Below are positions 1-8,500 of a stretch of 61,470 nt of DNA, piece by piece (the first letter of the stretch is position 1; each line of letters starts with the position of its first letter). A model generated the notes under the pieces. That model saw nothing but the letters and a program-made list of their open reading frames with translations, searched no databases and was not told the DNA's origin. Position numbers and translations under genes: made by a program. The DNA is from Paenibacillus cremeus (GTDB lineage: Bacteria; Bacillota; Bacilli; Paenibacillales; NBRC-103111): positions 1 through 61,470 of the forward strand of contig NZ_VNJI01000047.1 of assembly GCF_007786445.1 (NCBI RefSeq), read 5' to 3'.

Positions 1-122
1 GAGACACCCTGTCAGTCCTTCCTCCTCCGGAGGGTCGGACCTTTACTTCGGCTACGGCACTTTAAAGGGTAAAGTTACCGGGTGGATTTGAACCACCTAG
101 ATTGTGCGACTGTGAGGCGCAC
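1..122 (-). mobile_element. 5' end of a probable group II (IIC-like) intron, cut by the window edge
   Basis: Read on the minus strand, a GTGCG start (122 down to 118) follows directly behind a rho-independent terminator. It continues into a hairpin (GTGCG pairing with CGCAC), a GGTGG-loop-CCACC hairpin, and later an ACAGGGTGTC string resembling the conserved domain I string of bacterial group II introns. Class C introns are known to insert just downstream of terminator hairpins, which is the arrangement here. The catalytic domains and any reverse transcriptase would lie left of position 1 and are not visible. The family assignment is from remembered consensus, so it is moderate. Confidence 0.55.
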
Positions 123-154
123 AAACAAACTCCCGCCATACAAATGGCAGGAGT
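123..154 (-). terminator. Rho-independent terminator downstream of lgt
   Basis: An 11-bp stem (129-139 against 144-154, one G-T wobble) with a 4-base loop is followed on the minus strand by TTTGTTT. It ends lgt transcription and is the apparent landing site of the intron at 1-122. Confidence 0.8.
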
Positions 155-167
155 CCGAAACGAAATA

Positions 168-1103
168 TTAACTTTCTTGGGGATGCTGTCCTTGAATTGT
201 TAAAGCTATCGATGTTTTGGGGTTAATGGGTGAACGATATGGAATTGAATGTTTACTTGTCCGTCGAATACAAATAAAAACAATGGCAGCGATAATGATA
301 ATAACCGCGAGTAACTGAGAAATTCTAATATTTTTATCAGCTTCCATAGCACCCCAACCGAAAAAACTCATGGGGCTCCACATCGCCTTAAGAAGCGATG
401 CCAACCATTCCGGGCCTGCAAAGACAAGACTATCTGTTCGAACGCCTTCTACATAAAACCGACCGAGTGAGTACCAAATGAAATAACTCATAAACAGCTC
501 GCCTGCCCGTAAGAACGCTCTTCGGCGGATCCATAACAACAGCAGAAGCCCGGCTAGACTCCATAATGATTCATATAAAAATGTCGGATGGTAATACTGC
601 CCATTAATATACATCTGATTGATGATGAAGCTTGGAAGATGCAACGTATTGCTCAAGAAACTCTCAGTGACAGGCCCCCCATGAGCTTCTTGATTCATGA
701 AGTTTCCCCATCGCCCGATCATCTGTCCTGTAATTAATCCAGGTGCGCAAAAATCGGCAATGCGCCAAAAATCATACCCCTTCCGGCGCGTATAAAAAAC
801 AGCAGCAAGAATTGCACCAATCAGTGCACCATAAATAGCAATGCCCCCATGCCATATTGCAAAAACCTCAGTTAAATTATTCTTATAGTTGCTCCATTCA
901 AACGCTACGTAGTAAGCTCTTGCGCCAATAAGAGCTGATGGTAATCCGATTAAAAGTAGGTCCATAAAAAAATCAGAAGAAATTCCAAATCGGTTGCCTT
1001 CACGCGTCGCAAGAATTAAACCAAGCAAAGCCCCAATACCAATAATAATTCCATACCAATGGACATTAATAGGTCCCAATGAAATCGCGATGGGATTCAA
1101 CAT
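168..1103 (-). CDS. lgt: Prolipoprotein diacylglyceryl transferase
   Basis: This 311-residue integral membrane enzyme moves diacylglycerol from phosphatidylglycerol to the lipobox cysteine of prolipoproteins, the first lipoprotein maturation step. The Lgt signature GRWGNFMNQEAHGG lies at residues 130-143, and the conserved HGG is at 85-87. Several hydrophobic helices span the protein and the last 25 residues form a polar tail. The start is supported by a GAGGAG site 8 bases upstream. The gene does not sit in the hprK-lgt-ppaX context usual in Bacilli. It is AT-richer than the rest of the window and lies among pseudogenes, including a second lgt fragment at 2335-2440. It may therefore be an acquired paralogue; a second chromosomal lgt outside the window is likely but not shown. 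Confidence 0.93.
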   Translation of the reverse strand: MLNPIAISLGPINVHWYGIIIGIGALLGLILATREGNRFGISSDFFMDLLLIGLPSALIGARAYYVAFEWSNYKNNLTEVFAIWHGGIAIYGALIGAILAAVFYTRRKGYDFWRIADFCAPGLITGQMIGRWGNFMNQEAHGGPVTESFLSNTLHLPSFIINQMYINGQYYHPTFLYESLWSLAGLLLLLWIRRRAFLRAGELFMSYFIWYSLGRFYVEGVRTDSLVFAGPEWLASLLKAMWSPMSFFGWGAMEADKNIRISQLLAVIIIIAAIVFICIRRTSKHSIPYRSPINPKTSIALTIQGQHPQES

Positions 1104-1151
1104 TTTAAACTCCTCACATTCGTTAATATTAATATAAAGCTCTAACTCTAT

Positions 1152-1179
1152 TTATTATAAACCAAACATTTCCCTTCAA
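1152..1179 (-). promoter_or_regulatory. lgt: Weak sigma-A-like promoter candidate for lgt
   Basis: On the minus strand TTGAAG is followed after 16 bases by TAATAA (overlapping a TATAAT), about 50 bases before the lgt start. The spacing is not ideal, so this is only a candidate. Confidence 0.3.
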
Positions 1180-1188
1180 GTGCACGGT

Positions 1189-1323
1189 CTAATTTGTCAT
1201 CCCCCGCCGCCGGCAACCCCATACAAGCAGAACGCATCCTACGCTGGCAAAACTCATCCCGATCACGGGCGCACGAATGTATTTATCAGCCATGATTCCG
1301 GATATCGGAGTAAATAGCTTCAT
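1189..1323 (-). pseudogene. Fragment resembling a major facilitator (MFS) transporter
   Basis: A 44-codon minus-strand frame begins with a ribosome-site-like GGAGGA and reads MKLFTPISGIMADKYIRAPV, then a hydrophobic stretch. GIMADKYIRAPV resembles the loop 2-3 motif of MFS carriers (G-x-x-A-D-K/R-x-x-R), followed by the start of a third helix. The rest of a transporter is absent, so it is read as the remnant of a gene that once followed the ROK repressor. With only one motif to go on, the family call is tentative. Confidence 0.35.
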
Positions 1324-1344
1324 TGAAAATCCTCCGCTCAATCA

Positions 1345-2123
1345 TTATTGTGTCAATTGATCAATCAGCATTAATGCTAAACCATATGCAATGGAATCTT
1401 CTCAAAGCGTTGCTTTCCTAAATTCCGGGCAGTAATGGTCTGAATTATAAGTTTTCTTCTTCGCCACTTGCACAGCAATATCAAATAACAGCTCGTTCGT
1501 GCTAATTCAAGGTCCGCCCATAATAATCATTTGACCGATTGAGACCTCAAGTTCAATAGCTCCATACATCATTTTACCGCCGGTCATGATAGCCGAACGT
1601 ATCCCGACCCCTACATGCAGATAAAGCAAATGCGCCTGATCCTGTAAATGACCCGACCAATACTCTCCCAGTAAAGAAGCATTGGCACCGTTATCAATAC
1701 TAACCTGGATCCCGATCTCCTGTTCAAGCCAGTTGCAAATAGGGATATTGTTCCCGCCAATGGATGAGAAGTGAACCGGGTCAAGAATGATGCCGTTTTT
1801 CCGGTCTATAGGCCCTACGGAACCGATCCCGAAACCTAGCACTTGATTGGTAAAAATCCCTTCGAAATTTCAAGTCCAAGTACGTATGCGTACTTCGGGT
1901 TAGTCTCGTATAAGAAAGGCCTGCGGCCTCCCGTCGATTCGCCGTAACCCGCTTCTCGAATTAATCCTTCAACTAGTAAATCATCAAGTATTCTTACCAT
2001 CGTACTTGGGGCGAGTCCGCTCCATTGGATTAGGTCTTGCTTGGATACAGTGCCATGGCTGCGGATCAAGCCGTAAACGAGTTTTGATTTTGCATCCTGG
2101 ATCCGATCGGCAATATGAATCAT
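1345..2123 (-). pseudogene. ROK-family transcriptional repressor, broken
   Basis: The N-terminal winged helix-turn-helix is intact at 1836-2123 (start MIHIADRIQ, helix SKQDLIQWSGLAPSTMVRIL). It stops after VLGLEISKGF. About 60-70 residues usual for ROK proteins are then missing. A different frame resumes at about 1842 with the sugar-kinase-like core GFGIGSVGPIDR and SIDNGANASLLGEYW, ending in a stop at 1507. Beyond it ELLFDIAVQVAKKKTY and AYGLALMLIDQL match the usual ROK C-terminus, interrupted by one more stop. Full-length ROK repressors have about 400 residues. The gene has therefore suffered an internal deletion with frameshift plus nonsense changes. Intact, it would have repressed sugar-catabolic genes, perhaps including the adjacent transporter remnant. 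Confidence 0.75.
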
Positions 2124-2334
2124 GAACTCACCCCATCGTCTTAACTATCTATATGAATTATAGCTCACTTAAATTTATTTTGAAATAAACATAAGAATAA
2201 TCATCTAGGTTTATTTTGAAATATAATGATAAAACATATAAATCCTTCTCATCTTTATTCCATATTGGTTTTATGTAGTTACTTGGTATTATCTCAGTAC
2301 GCCTATTTAACATAAAAAAGATCAAACCGGACCT

Positions 2335-2440
2335 GCGAACACCAAACTGTACGTACGAACCACTTCCATATAGAATAGAATCGGCCGAGAGAATACCAGA
2401 TCAAATAACTCTTAAACAATTCACCTTGTTCGTAAAATCC
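2335..2440 (-). pseudogene. lgt: Decayed second copy of lgt (C-terminal part)
   Basis: On the minus strand one frame reads GELFKSYLIWYSLGRFY. After a frameshift another reads MEVVRTYSLVFAGP. These match residues of the intact gene at 168-1103 (GELFMSYFIWYSLGRFY and VEGVRTDSLVFAGP) in the same order and spacing. The nucleotide resemblance is also plain. No other part of Lgt is recognisable upstream. This is a remnant of a diverged lgt paralogue, not a functional gene. Confidence 0.75.
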
Positions 2441-2445
2441 GATCT

Positions 2446-2886
2446 ATAAGAACCCGTGACTGAAGACACTGTGGTATCAGTTTCTCGCTGCTCTTCTGTG
2501 CCAGACTCCTGGTCTTTGCTTCCTGTGCCCTTGCTTCAGCTCTTCGTTCGGCTTTGGCGTCTTCAAAATTCAACCCAATAAATTCGTTAAATTTATCGGT
2601 CAAAGAACAATACTCTAATTTGCCTGATTTCAAATTTAGGACGGCACCATGTCCCGAAAATATTCCTTAATTGTTTTGTTTGTTATATGAAAAAGCTGTT
2701 CGATTACACACTTGAGATCGGGCTGATAAGACGGCAAATGAAAATGAAAAGCGCCCCCATTTATGATAGGGACGCTTGATATTGTAGTTTCGGTAGTAAT
2801 TCGGCTTAACTACTTCTGCATGGTTAATATGTATTTTTTCCAAATGCTTCATCTATAATCTGTACTTCAAAACTTTATTTGGAACT
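2446..2886. other. AT-rich stretch without a recognisable gene
   Basis: This stretch holds only short open frames. One on the minus strand (2421-2633) has a charged run KAERRAEARAQEAKTRSLAQ but no ribosome site and no recognised family. A hairpin with arms AAGCGCCCC and GGGACGCTT lies at about 2749-2777 and could be an old terminator. It is read as decayed DNA between the lgt remnant and the kinase remnant. Confidence 0.4.
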
Positions 2887-3084
2887 TCAAAACATTATTG
2901 TCACCCAACACTCCGACTGATTGGTTACTTCATTATACTCGACCGCCCAGCGCTTGCCGTTCAGCTTCAAATCCTCCGCCAGAAACACCAGACTCATTCC
3001 TCCGCTGCCGAGCAAAGAAACGATCCGATACCGCCCGGCCAGCACATCCCCTGCCTTCAAGTCCGATAGCTTCGAATGCTGCAT
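2887..3084 (-). pseudogene. N-terminal fragment of a PknB-like Ser/Thr protein kinase
   Basis: The frame starts MQHSKLSDLKAGDVLAGRYR, behind a GGGAGGTG site 5 bases away. It continues with the glycine-rich ATP loop LLGSGGMSLVFLAEDLKL and NGKRWAVE, just short of the VAIK-like lysine. The remaining residues to the stop are unrelated to kinases, and no further kinase motif (HRD, DFG) is present in any frame downstream. About 45 residues of a domain of about 270 survive. It cannot be catalytic. Confidence 0.7.
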
Positions 3085-3144
3085 TCCTGCACCTCCCATA
3101 GTCCTTTGCCCCCTTTCTCTTGGCAACCACCCGCCGAATAACGA

Positions 3145-3193
3145 CAAAAAACCGCCTTACGCACACGCTGTCCAGCGCATGTCATAAGGCGGT
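3145..3193 (-). terminator. Terminator-like hairpin
   Basis: Arms ACCGCCTTA (3151-3159) and TAAGGCGGT (3185-3193) pair perfectly around a 25-base loop, and the minus strand then has a run of six T. It insulates the decayed left region from the genes starting at 3396. Confidence 0.6.
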
Positions 3194-3395
3194 TCTTCCG
3201 CTCAAAATGAGATATTTATTCTAATTTAGCATAATTTTTCCAATTACGCAATATCTTTTTTTGTCGGTGTTCGATTTCCCTTTTTCAACAAAAAACTACC
3301 TTTTTCTCTCTCATATCCTTTATAGTTAAAGAAGTAAAAGGCAGTTTAGCAGAGAATCAGCAAGGCCATTCCATCCCGTGAGGTGAACAAGAACC

Positions 3396-4121
3396 ATGAT
3401 GAAAAAAATCGCACTCTTGTCCTTAGGCCTATTATCCTTATCCAGTATCACTTACGCAGCCAGCTTAAATGGCGACTACGAAGGCAGCCCGGTCGTGAAC
3501 GTCCAGTCGGGCGGCCAAGCACTGCAGGTAGAGGATGTCCCGGCTATTAACTATAAAGGCAGAACGATGGTGCCTTTGTATATGCTGAAGCAGCTAGGCG
3601 CAGAGGTTGCTTGGAACGGGGACACGTATAGTGTTAATGTAACGCTGGATAAGACGCAGCAGGCACCCAAAGTCGATAAAGACGCCCAAGAGCTGCTTTT
3701 GCTGAAGGACACATATCAATGGCTCAGCGATACGGATCAAGCGATGGTAACGTTCATTCAAAAAATTCAAAACTATACTACACTGGATAATGCCAGCGAT
3801 TATTTAAAAACAATAGATAACGAGTTTCAGGACCTGACGAAGCAGTACAACGAATCGACACAGGTCGCGACGAAGGTGAAGGACAAGGTGACGAGGGAGA
3901 CCAAAATCCCGCAAATTCTCTTCAGCCAGCTGCAGACCATGGATCAAGTCAAGCAGACGAAGGATCTCATCACTGTCAGCTTATCCAATAAGAGTATCGA
4001 CATGTCCGTCCCGATCAAGGTCAGCATGTTCACGACGATTCAGACGACCCAGAAAAACATCGCCGCCACCAAACAAGCGCTTCACGAGGTTTTATTGCAA
4101 GAAATGGGTTTGGATAAATAG
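3396..4121 (+). CDS. Secreted protein with copper-amine-oxidase-type stalk domain
   Basis: This 241-residue protein has a Sec signal peptide (MMKKIALLSLGLLSLSSITY, cleavage near AYA-AS) and then the short 'stalk' fold at about residues 42-85, with VEDVPAINYKGRTMVPLYML. This domain is common in exported Paenibacillus and Bacillus proteins and carries no known catalysis. The rest (90-241) is polar, predicted helical and without recognised motifs. A GAGGTG site precedes the tandem ATG ATG; the first was taken. It stands as its own unit 85 bases before the LysM hydrolase on the same strand, so a shared role at the envelope is possible but unproven. Confidence 0.7.
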   Translation: MMKKIALLSLGLLSLSSITYAASLNGDYEGSPVVNVQSGGQALQVEDVPAINYKGRTMVPLYMLKQLGAEVAWNGDTYSVNVTLDKTQQAPKVDKDAQELLLLKDTYQWLSDTDQAMVTFIQKIQNYTTLDNASDYLKTIDNEFQDLTKQYNESTQVATKVKDKVTRETKIPQILFSQLQTMDQVKQTKDLITVSLSNKSIDMSVPIKVSMFTTIQTTQKNIAATKQALHEVLLQEMGLDK

Positions 4122-4206
4122 ACTTTCACCTATTCCCTCCTGGGCGAATACACTGTATGAAAGTGTACTGTGTACTTCAGCCTAATAAAGGAGGGGAACG
4201 TAACCC

Positions 4207-5493
4207 ATGCAAATTCACGTCGTACAGTCGGGCCAATCGCTTTACGGCATCGCCCAGGCCTACGGAGTTTCAGTTGAAACGATCACCAGCGCGAACGAGA
4301 TATCTCCCGCCCATACCCTGGTCATAGGACAGGCATTAGTGATTCCGATTACCGGACACTATTACTGGGTTCAACCCGGCGACAGTCTGTCCTCCATTGC
4401 CCGTAAATTTGGTATCTCCGCCCAAACTCTTGCTTCCGTCAACCATTTACATGCTAACCGGCCTTTACAGGTTGGCCTGCGTCTGTATATTCCATCTGCG
4501 CCTCGCCGCAAGGCGGAGGCTAACGCCTACATTGAGCCGAGAGGCACGGAAGTGACGGCTGCGCTTCACCAATCGGCGGAGGAGGCTGCACCGCACCTGA
4601 CCTACCTGGCCCCCTTCAGCTTCCGGATTCAGCGGGATGGGACGCTTCAAGCTCCGCTGCTGAACGAGTTCAGCACGATTGCCGGGAATAACGGCGTTAC
4701 GCTCATGATGGTCGTCACCAATCTGGAGAACGATCAGTTCAGCGGGGAGCTTGGGCATCTCATTTTAAGCGATGAGGCCCTTCAAAATAAGCTGCTCGAC
4801 AACATCATTCAGACAGCCCAATCGCTTAATTTCCGCGATATTCATTTCGACATCGAGCATCTGCGCCCTACGGACAAAGAGGCGTATAACCGCTTTCTGC
4901 GCAAAGCAGCTGCAAGGATTCACGGGGAAGGCTACTTGATGTCCACCGCCCTGGCGCCCAAGACTAGCAGCGCGCAAACCGGGGCATGGTATACCGCGCA
5001 CGATTATAAGGCCCACGGACAGATCGCCGATTTTGTCGTCATTATGACCTATGAATGGGGCTACAGCGGGGGACCGCCCATGCCGGTCTCCCCGATCGGT
5101 CCGGTGCGTAAGGTGCTGGAATATGCCCTCAGTGAAATGCCTGGTTCCAAGATCATGATGGGGCAAAATTTATACGGCTACGACTGGACCTTGCCCTATG
5201 TCAAAGGCGGCCCCTTCGCCAAAGCGTTAAGCCCTCAAGCAGCTATTACGCTGGCAAGAGAGCGCAATGCGCAAATTTTGTACGATTACACCGCTCAGGC
5301 TCCTCATTTCTCGTACTGGGACGATGTAGGCAAGGAGCATGCCGTTTGGTTCGAGGACGCCCGCTCCATTCAAGCCAAGTTTAGCTTGCTCAAGGAGCTC
5401 GGGCTTCGCGGCATCAGCTACTGGAAGCTGGGCTTAAGCTTTCCCCAGAACTGGCTGCTGCTGGAAGATAATTTCAACATTGTGAAGCGATAA
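4207..5493 (+). CDS. LysM-GH18 spore cortex hydrolase (SleL/YaaH type)
   Basis: Two LysM peptidoglycan-binding domains (residues about 2-47 and 52-96) are followed by a GH18 chitinase-like barrel (about 120-425). The acid-bearing motif FRDIHFDIEHL includes D215 and the catalytic-position E217. The length of 428 residues and domain order match the YaaH/SleL family, N-acetylglucosaminidases that degrade spore cortex during germination. There is no signal peptide, which is usual for these spore-targeted enzymes made in the mother cell. AAAGGAGGGG sits 9 bases before the ATG. The germinant receptor operon at 48.9-54.1 kb would act upstream of such an enzyme in germination. Confidence 0.88.
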   Translation: MQIHVVQSGQSLYGIAQAYGVSVETITSANEISPAHTLVIGQALVIPITGHYYWVQPGDSLSSIARKFGISAQTLASVNHLHANRPLQVGLRLYIPSAPRRKAEANAYIEPRGTEVTAALHQSAEEAAPHLTYLAPFSFRIQRDGTLQAPLLNEFSTIAGNNGVTLMMVVTNLENDQFSGELGHLILSDEALQNKLLDNIIQTAQSLNFRDIHFDIEHLRPTDKEAYNRFLRKAAARIHGEGYLMSTALAPKTSSAQTGAWYTAHDYKAHGQIADFVVIMTYEWGYSGGPPMPVSPIGPVRKVLEYALSEMPGSKIMMGQNLYGYDWTLPYVKGGPFAKALSPQAAITLARERNAQILYDYTAQAPHFSYWDDVGKEHAVWFEDARSIQAKFSLLKELGLRGISYWKLGLSFPQNWLLLEDNFNIVKR

Positions 5494-5530
5494 GCTGCTG
5501 GGATGGATTCGTGTTCCCGCGCACAATAAC

Positions 5531-5574
5531 AAAGAGCCCTTCAACGCGTGAACGCGTGAAGGACTCTTTCGTTT
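5531..5574. terminator. Bidirectional terminator between the GH18 gene and the NRPS
   Basis: Arms of 17-18 bases (5531-5549 and 5552-5569; AAAGAGCCCTTCA against TGAAGGACTCTTT) pair with one mismatch and are flanked by T-rich sequence on the plus strand and A-rich sequence on the other. It serves both convergent genes. Confidence 0.85.
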
Positions 5575-5576
5575 TG

Positions 5577-8500
5577 TTATCGGTTCAACTTTAACGGATA
5601 GTTCCGTTCTGACGCAATTAAATAGCTTTTAATATATTTTGCTACATGCCCTACATTCGGCTCACTCATGAGCGTAAAATGATTTCCCGGGATTTCATGC
5701 ACGGTAATGTCCCCGTTGACCACATCTCCCCAGCCCATCTTCTCGTCAACAAACAGCTCATCATTTACCAGCTTCTCATTAGCACGAAGGAGCAGCATTT
5801 TCCCCCGAAACGGCTTAGGCTCGTAGGTCATAAGGGCATTTTGAAGATGCAGCTCGCCTTGTTCAACCTCTTCCACTCTGACCATATTTTGAAAGCGTTG
5901 AACTACATTTTGGAACTTGAGTCTCATGAACGATAGCATTTGAGCAACAGGCAGCTGACGAAGGTATTTCAAATTTTTGGATACTCGCTTCCTTAGCGTC
6001 GATTTGGAAGGATAGACAATGGGATTAAGGCTGTCTACCACGCCCAGCAAATTCACCTTCTCCCCCGCTTGCTCCAAAAGCCGCGCCATCTCATAAGCGA
6101 TAATACCTCCGAGAGAGTAGCCTACTAAGGAATAGGGACCACTCGATTGCACGGCTTTGATTTCTTCAATATATTTTGCAGCCAGTACATCAATGCTGGT
6201 GGCTTCGTCCCGTTCCGTAAAGCGAAGTCCATATACCGGCCTTTCTTGACCTAATAAATTAGCCAGGTTCCGATACGATAATACTTCACCGTCTCCACCA
6301 TGAATGCAGAATACCGGCGGCTTGGAGCCCAGCGGCTGAATGGTCACCAAAGAAGGGGGCATCGGTGTTTCTATAGGATCCAGGGCAAGGCATTTAGCCA
6401 ATTTTTCGATCGTATTCTCCTCTAGAATGACAGATACGGATAATTGTTTGTGAAATACCCTTTCAATCTCAGAGAACATACGCATGGCTAATAACGAATG
6501 TCCGCCCAGATCGAAAAAATTATCCGTTACACTGATTTGTCTCCCGTCTAATAAGCTCCCCCATATGTCTGCTAACTTCTCTTCTATTTTATTTCTTGGC
6601 AGGATAACATTCGCTTGATTGTACGGAACGTTCGGCGCAGGCAGCCGTTTACGGTCGATTTTACCCACCGGAGTCACCGGAATTTCCTCCAACGGAATAA
6701 AATAGGATGGCACCATGAATTCCGGCAATCTTTCACGAACAAACGACCGCATTTGCTGCTGATTGAAGCGCTCCCCTTTTTGCGTGACAACATAAACGAC
6801 CAATTCACTTGTACCGTCTTCGCGCTTATGCGTTCCTGCCACGATTTGGCGGATCCCGGGATATAGTCCTACCGCTGCCTCCACTTCGCCCAATTCAATG
6901 CGGCAGCCTCTGATTTTAACCTGCTGGTCTGCTCTCCCGATAAATTCAATATTCCCATCCGAGCGATAGCGTACTACATCGCCCGTTTTATACATTCGCG
7001 CTCCCGGCTTGGATGAGAATGGATTCACTGGAAATCGCTCTGCCGTTAAGCTCTCATTATTCAAATACCCGAGGGCTACTCCATCCCCAAACACGTACAG
7101 CTCCCCGGCTACTCCTTTGGGCACAGGCTGGAGATGCTGATCGAGGATATAGACGCCATCGTTTACTATGGGTCGCCCAATCGGAATCGTCGTCGCCTCA
7201 TCGGCCACTTCCTTCACCCAATAGCTTGTGCTGTAAACGGAATTTTCCGTTGGTCCATAGGCATTAATTAACCGGCAATCGGGCAATTGAGCCAGGCATT
7301 TGCGCGCAAGCCATACCGGCAGAGCATCGCCCGCCGATAAAATTTGACGTAAGCTGCCCATAGCGTTTTTGCAGTCCTCTATCAGCAGATTCAGCATTTC
7401 CGGTGTCATACACATCGTCGTCACTTGATTTTTACGGATCGTTTCGCCAATCTGCTCCAGTGACGGCCGATCCGCGTTCATAAGGACAAGCCTGCCCCCA
7501 TTTAATAAAGAGCCGTAAATTTCAAAAGCGGAGACATCAAATGCAGACGTGGTCAGATTTAGGATCGACTCCTCTGGGCCTAGATCCGCATAGTCGATCT
7601 GTTTCACTAAACGAACGATCCCGCGATGGGCTACTGCAACGCCTTTCGGTTTGCCTGTGGAGCCGGAAGTATACATCACATACGCCAAGCTATCAGCTCC
7701 GCTTCGATAGATGGGGCGATGCTCAGGATGGGCGGCAATGGCCAGGACCACTTTATCAAGGCAGATCATTCGAGCTTTCGTCGGAGGGAGTTGTTTCGCC
7801 ATTCGATCTGTTGTAATGATAATGGACACGTTGGAATCATCGATCATATGCGCTATCCGATCTGGAGGATAGGTCATATCGAGCGGTACATACGCTCCTC
7901 CTGCTTTCAGCACGCTGATAAAGCTCACAATCATATGAGGTGAACGTTCGAGACAAATGGCCACCAATTGTTCTTTGTCCAGCCCTTGCTCTTGTAAGTA
8001 ATGGGCCAGTTGATTGGCTCGTTTGTCCAGCTCCCGGTAAGTCATTTGTCCAGCATCCCATTGCAAGGCCGTTCGGTCCGGATGCCAGTCAGCCTGCTGA
8101 TCCAGCAACTCGTGAATGCTGGCTTGACGAGGATAAGCCGCTCCCCTGCCATTCCAAGCTTCCAGGAGCTCATACCTCTCTTCCTCCTTAAGCAACGGCA
8201 GTGTTGAGATCGGTGCATCAGGCGCAGCCAGAAGCCCTCCCAGCAAGTTGGTAAAATGCCCTTCCATTCTGGCAATGGTTTCTTCAGCGAACACATCCGT
8301 ATTATAAACGAACGCGCACAGCAGCTCTCCGTCCTCTTCCTTCACACGTAAGGTTAAATCCACGAATGCCGGATGATTGTCATGCTCTGTCACTTCCAAT
8401 CGAAGTCCGGCGATGTCGAGATGAGCCTTCGGCGTACGCTCCATCTTCAGCATGACCTGAAACAACGGATTGGAGACTTTACCTCCTCCTTCACTACCAA

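Noticed and set aside
60..122. tRNA-like T-arm (GGTGG-TTCAAAT-CCACC) on the minus strand
   Set aside because: No D-arm, no matching acceptor stem and no CCA-adjacent pairing; position directly behind a terminator fits a group II intron 5' end better.
2421..2633. 70-codon minus-strand frame with a charged helix
   Set aside because: No ribosome site or family; it overlaps the lgt remnant in another frame, so it is treated as decayed DNA.
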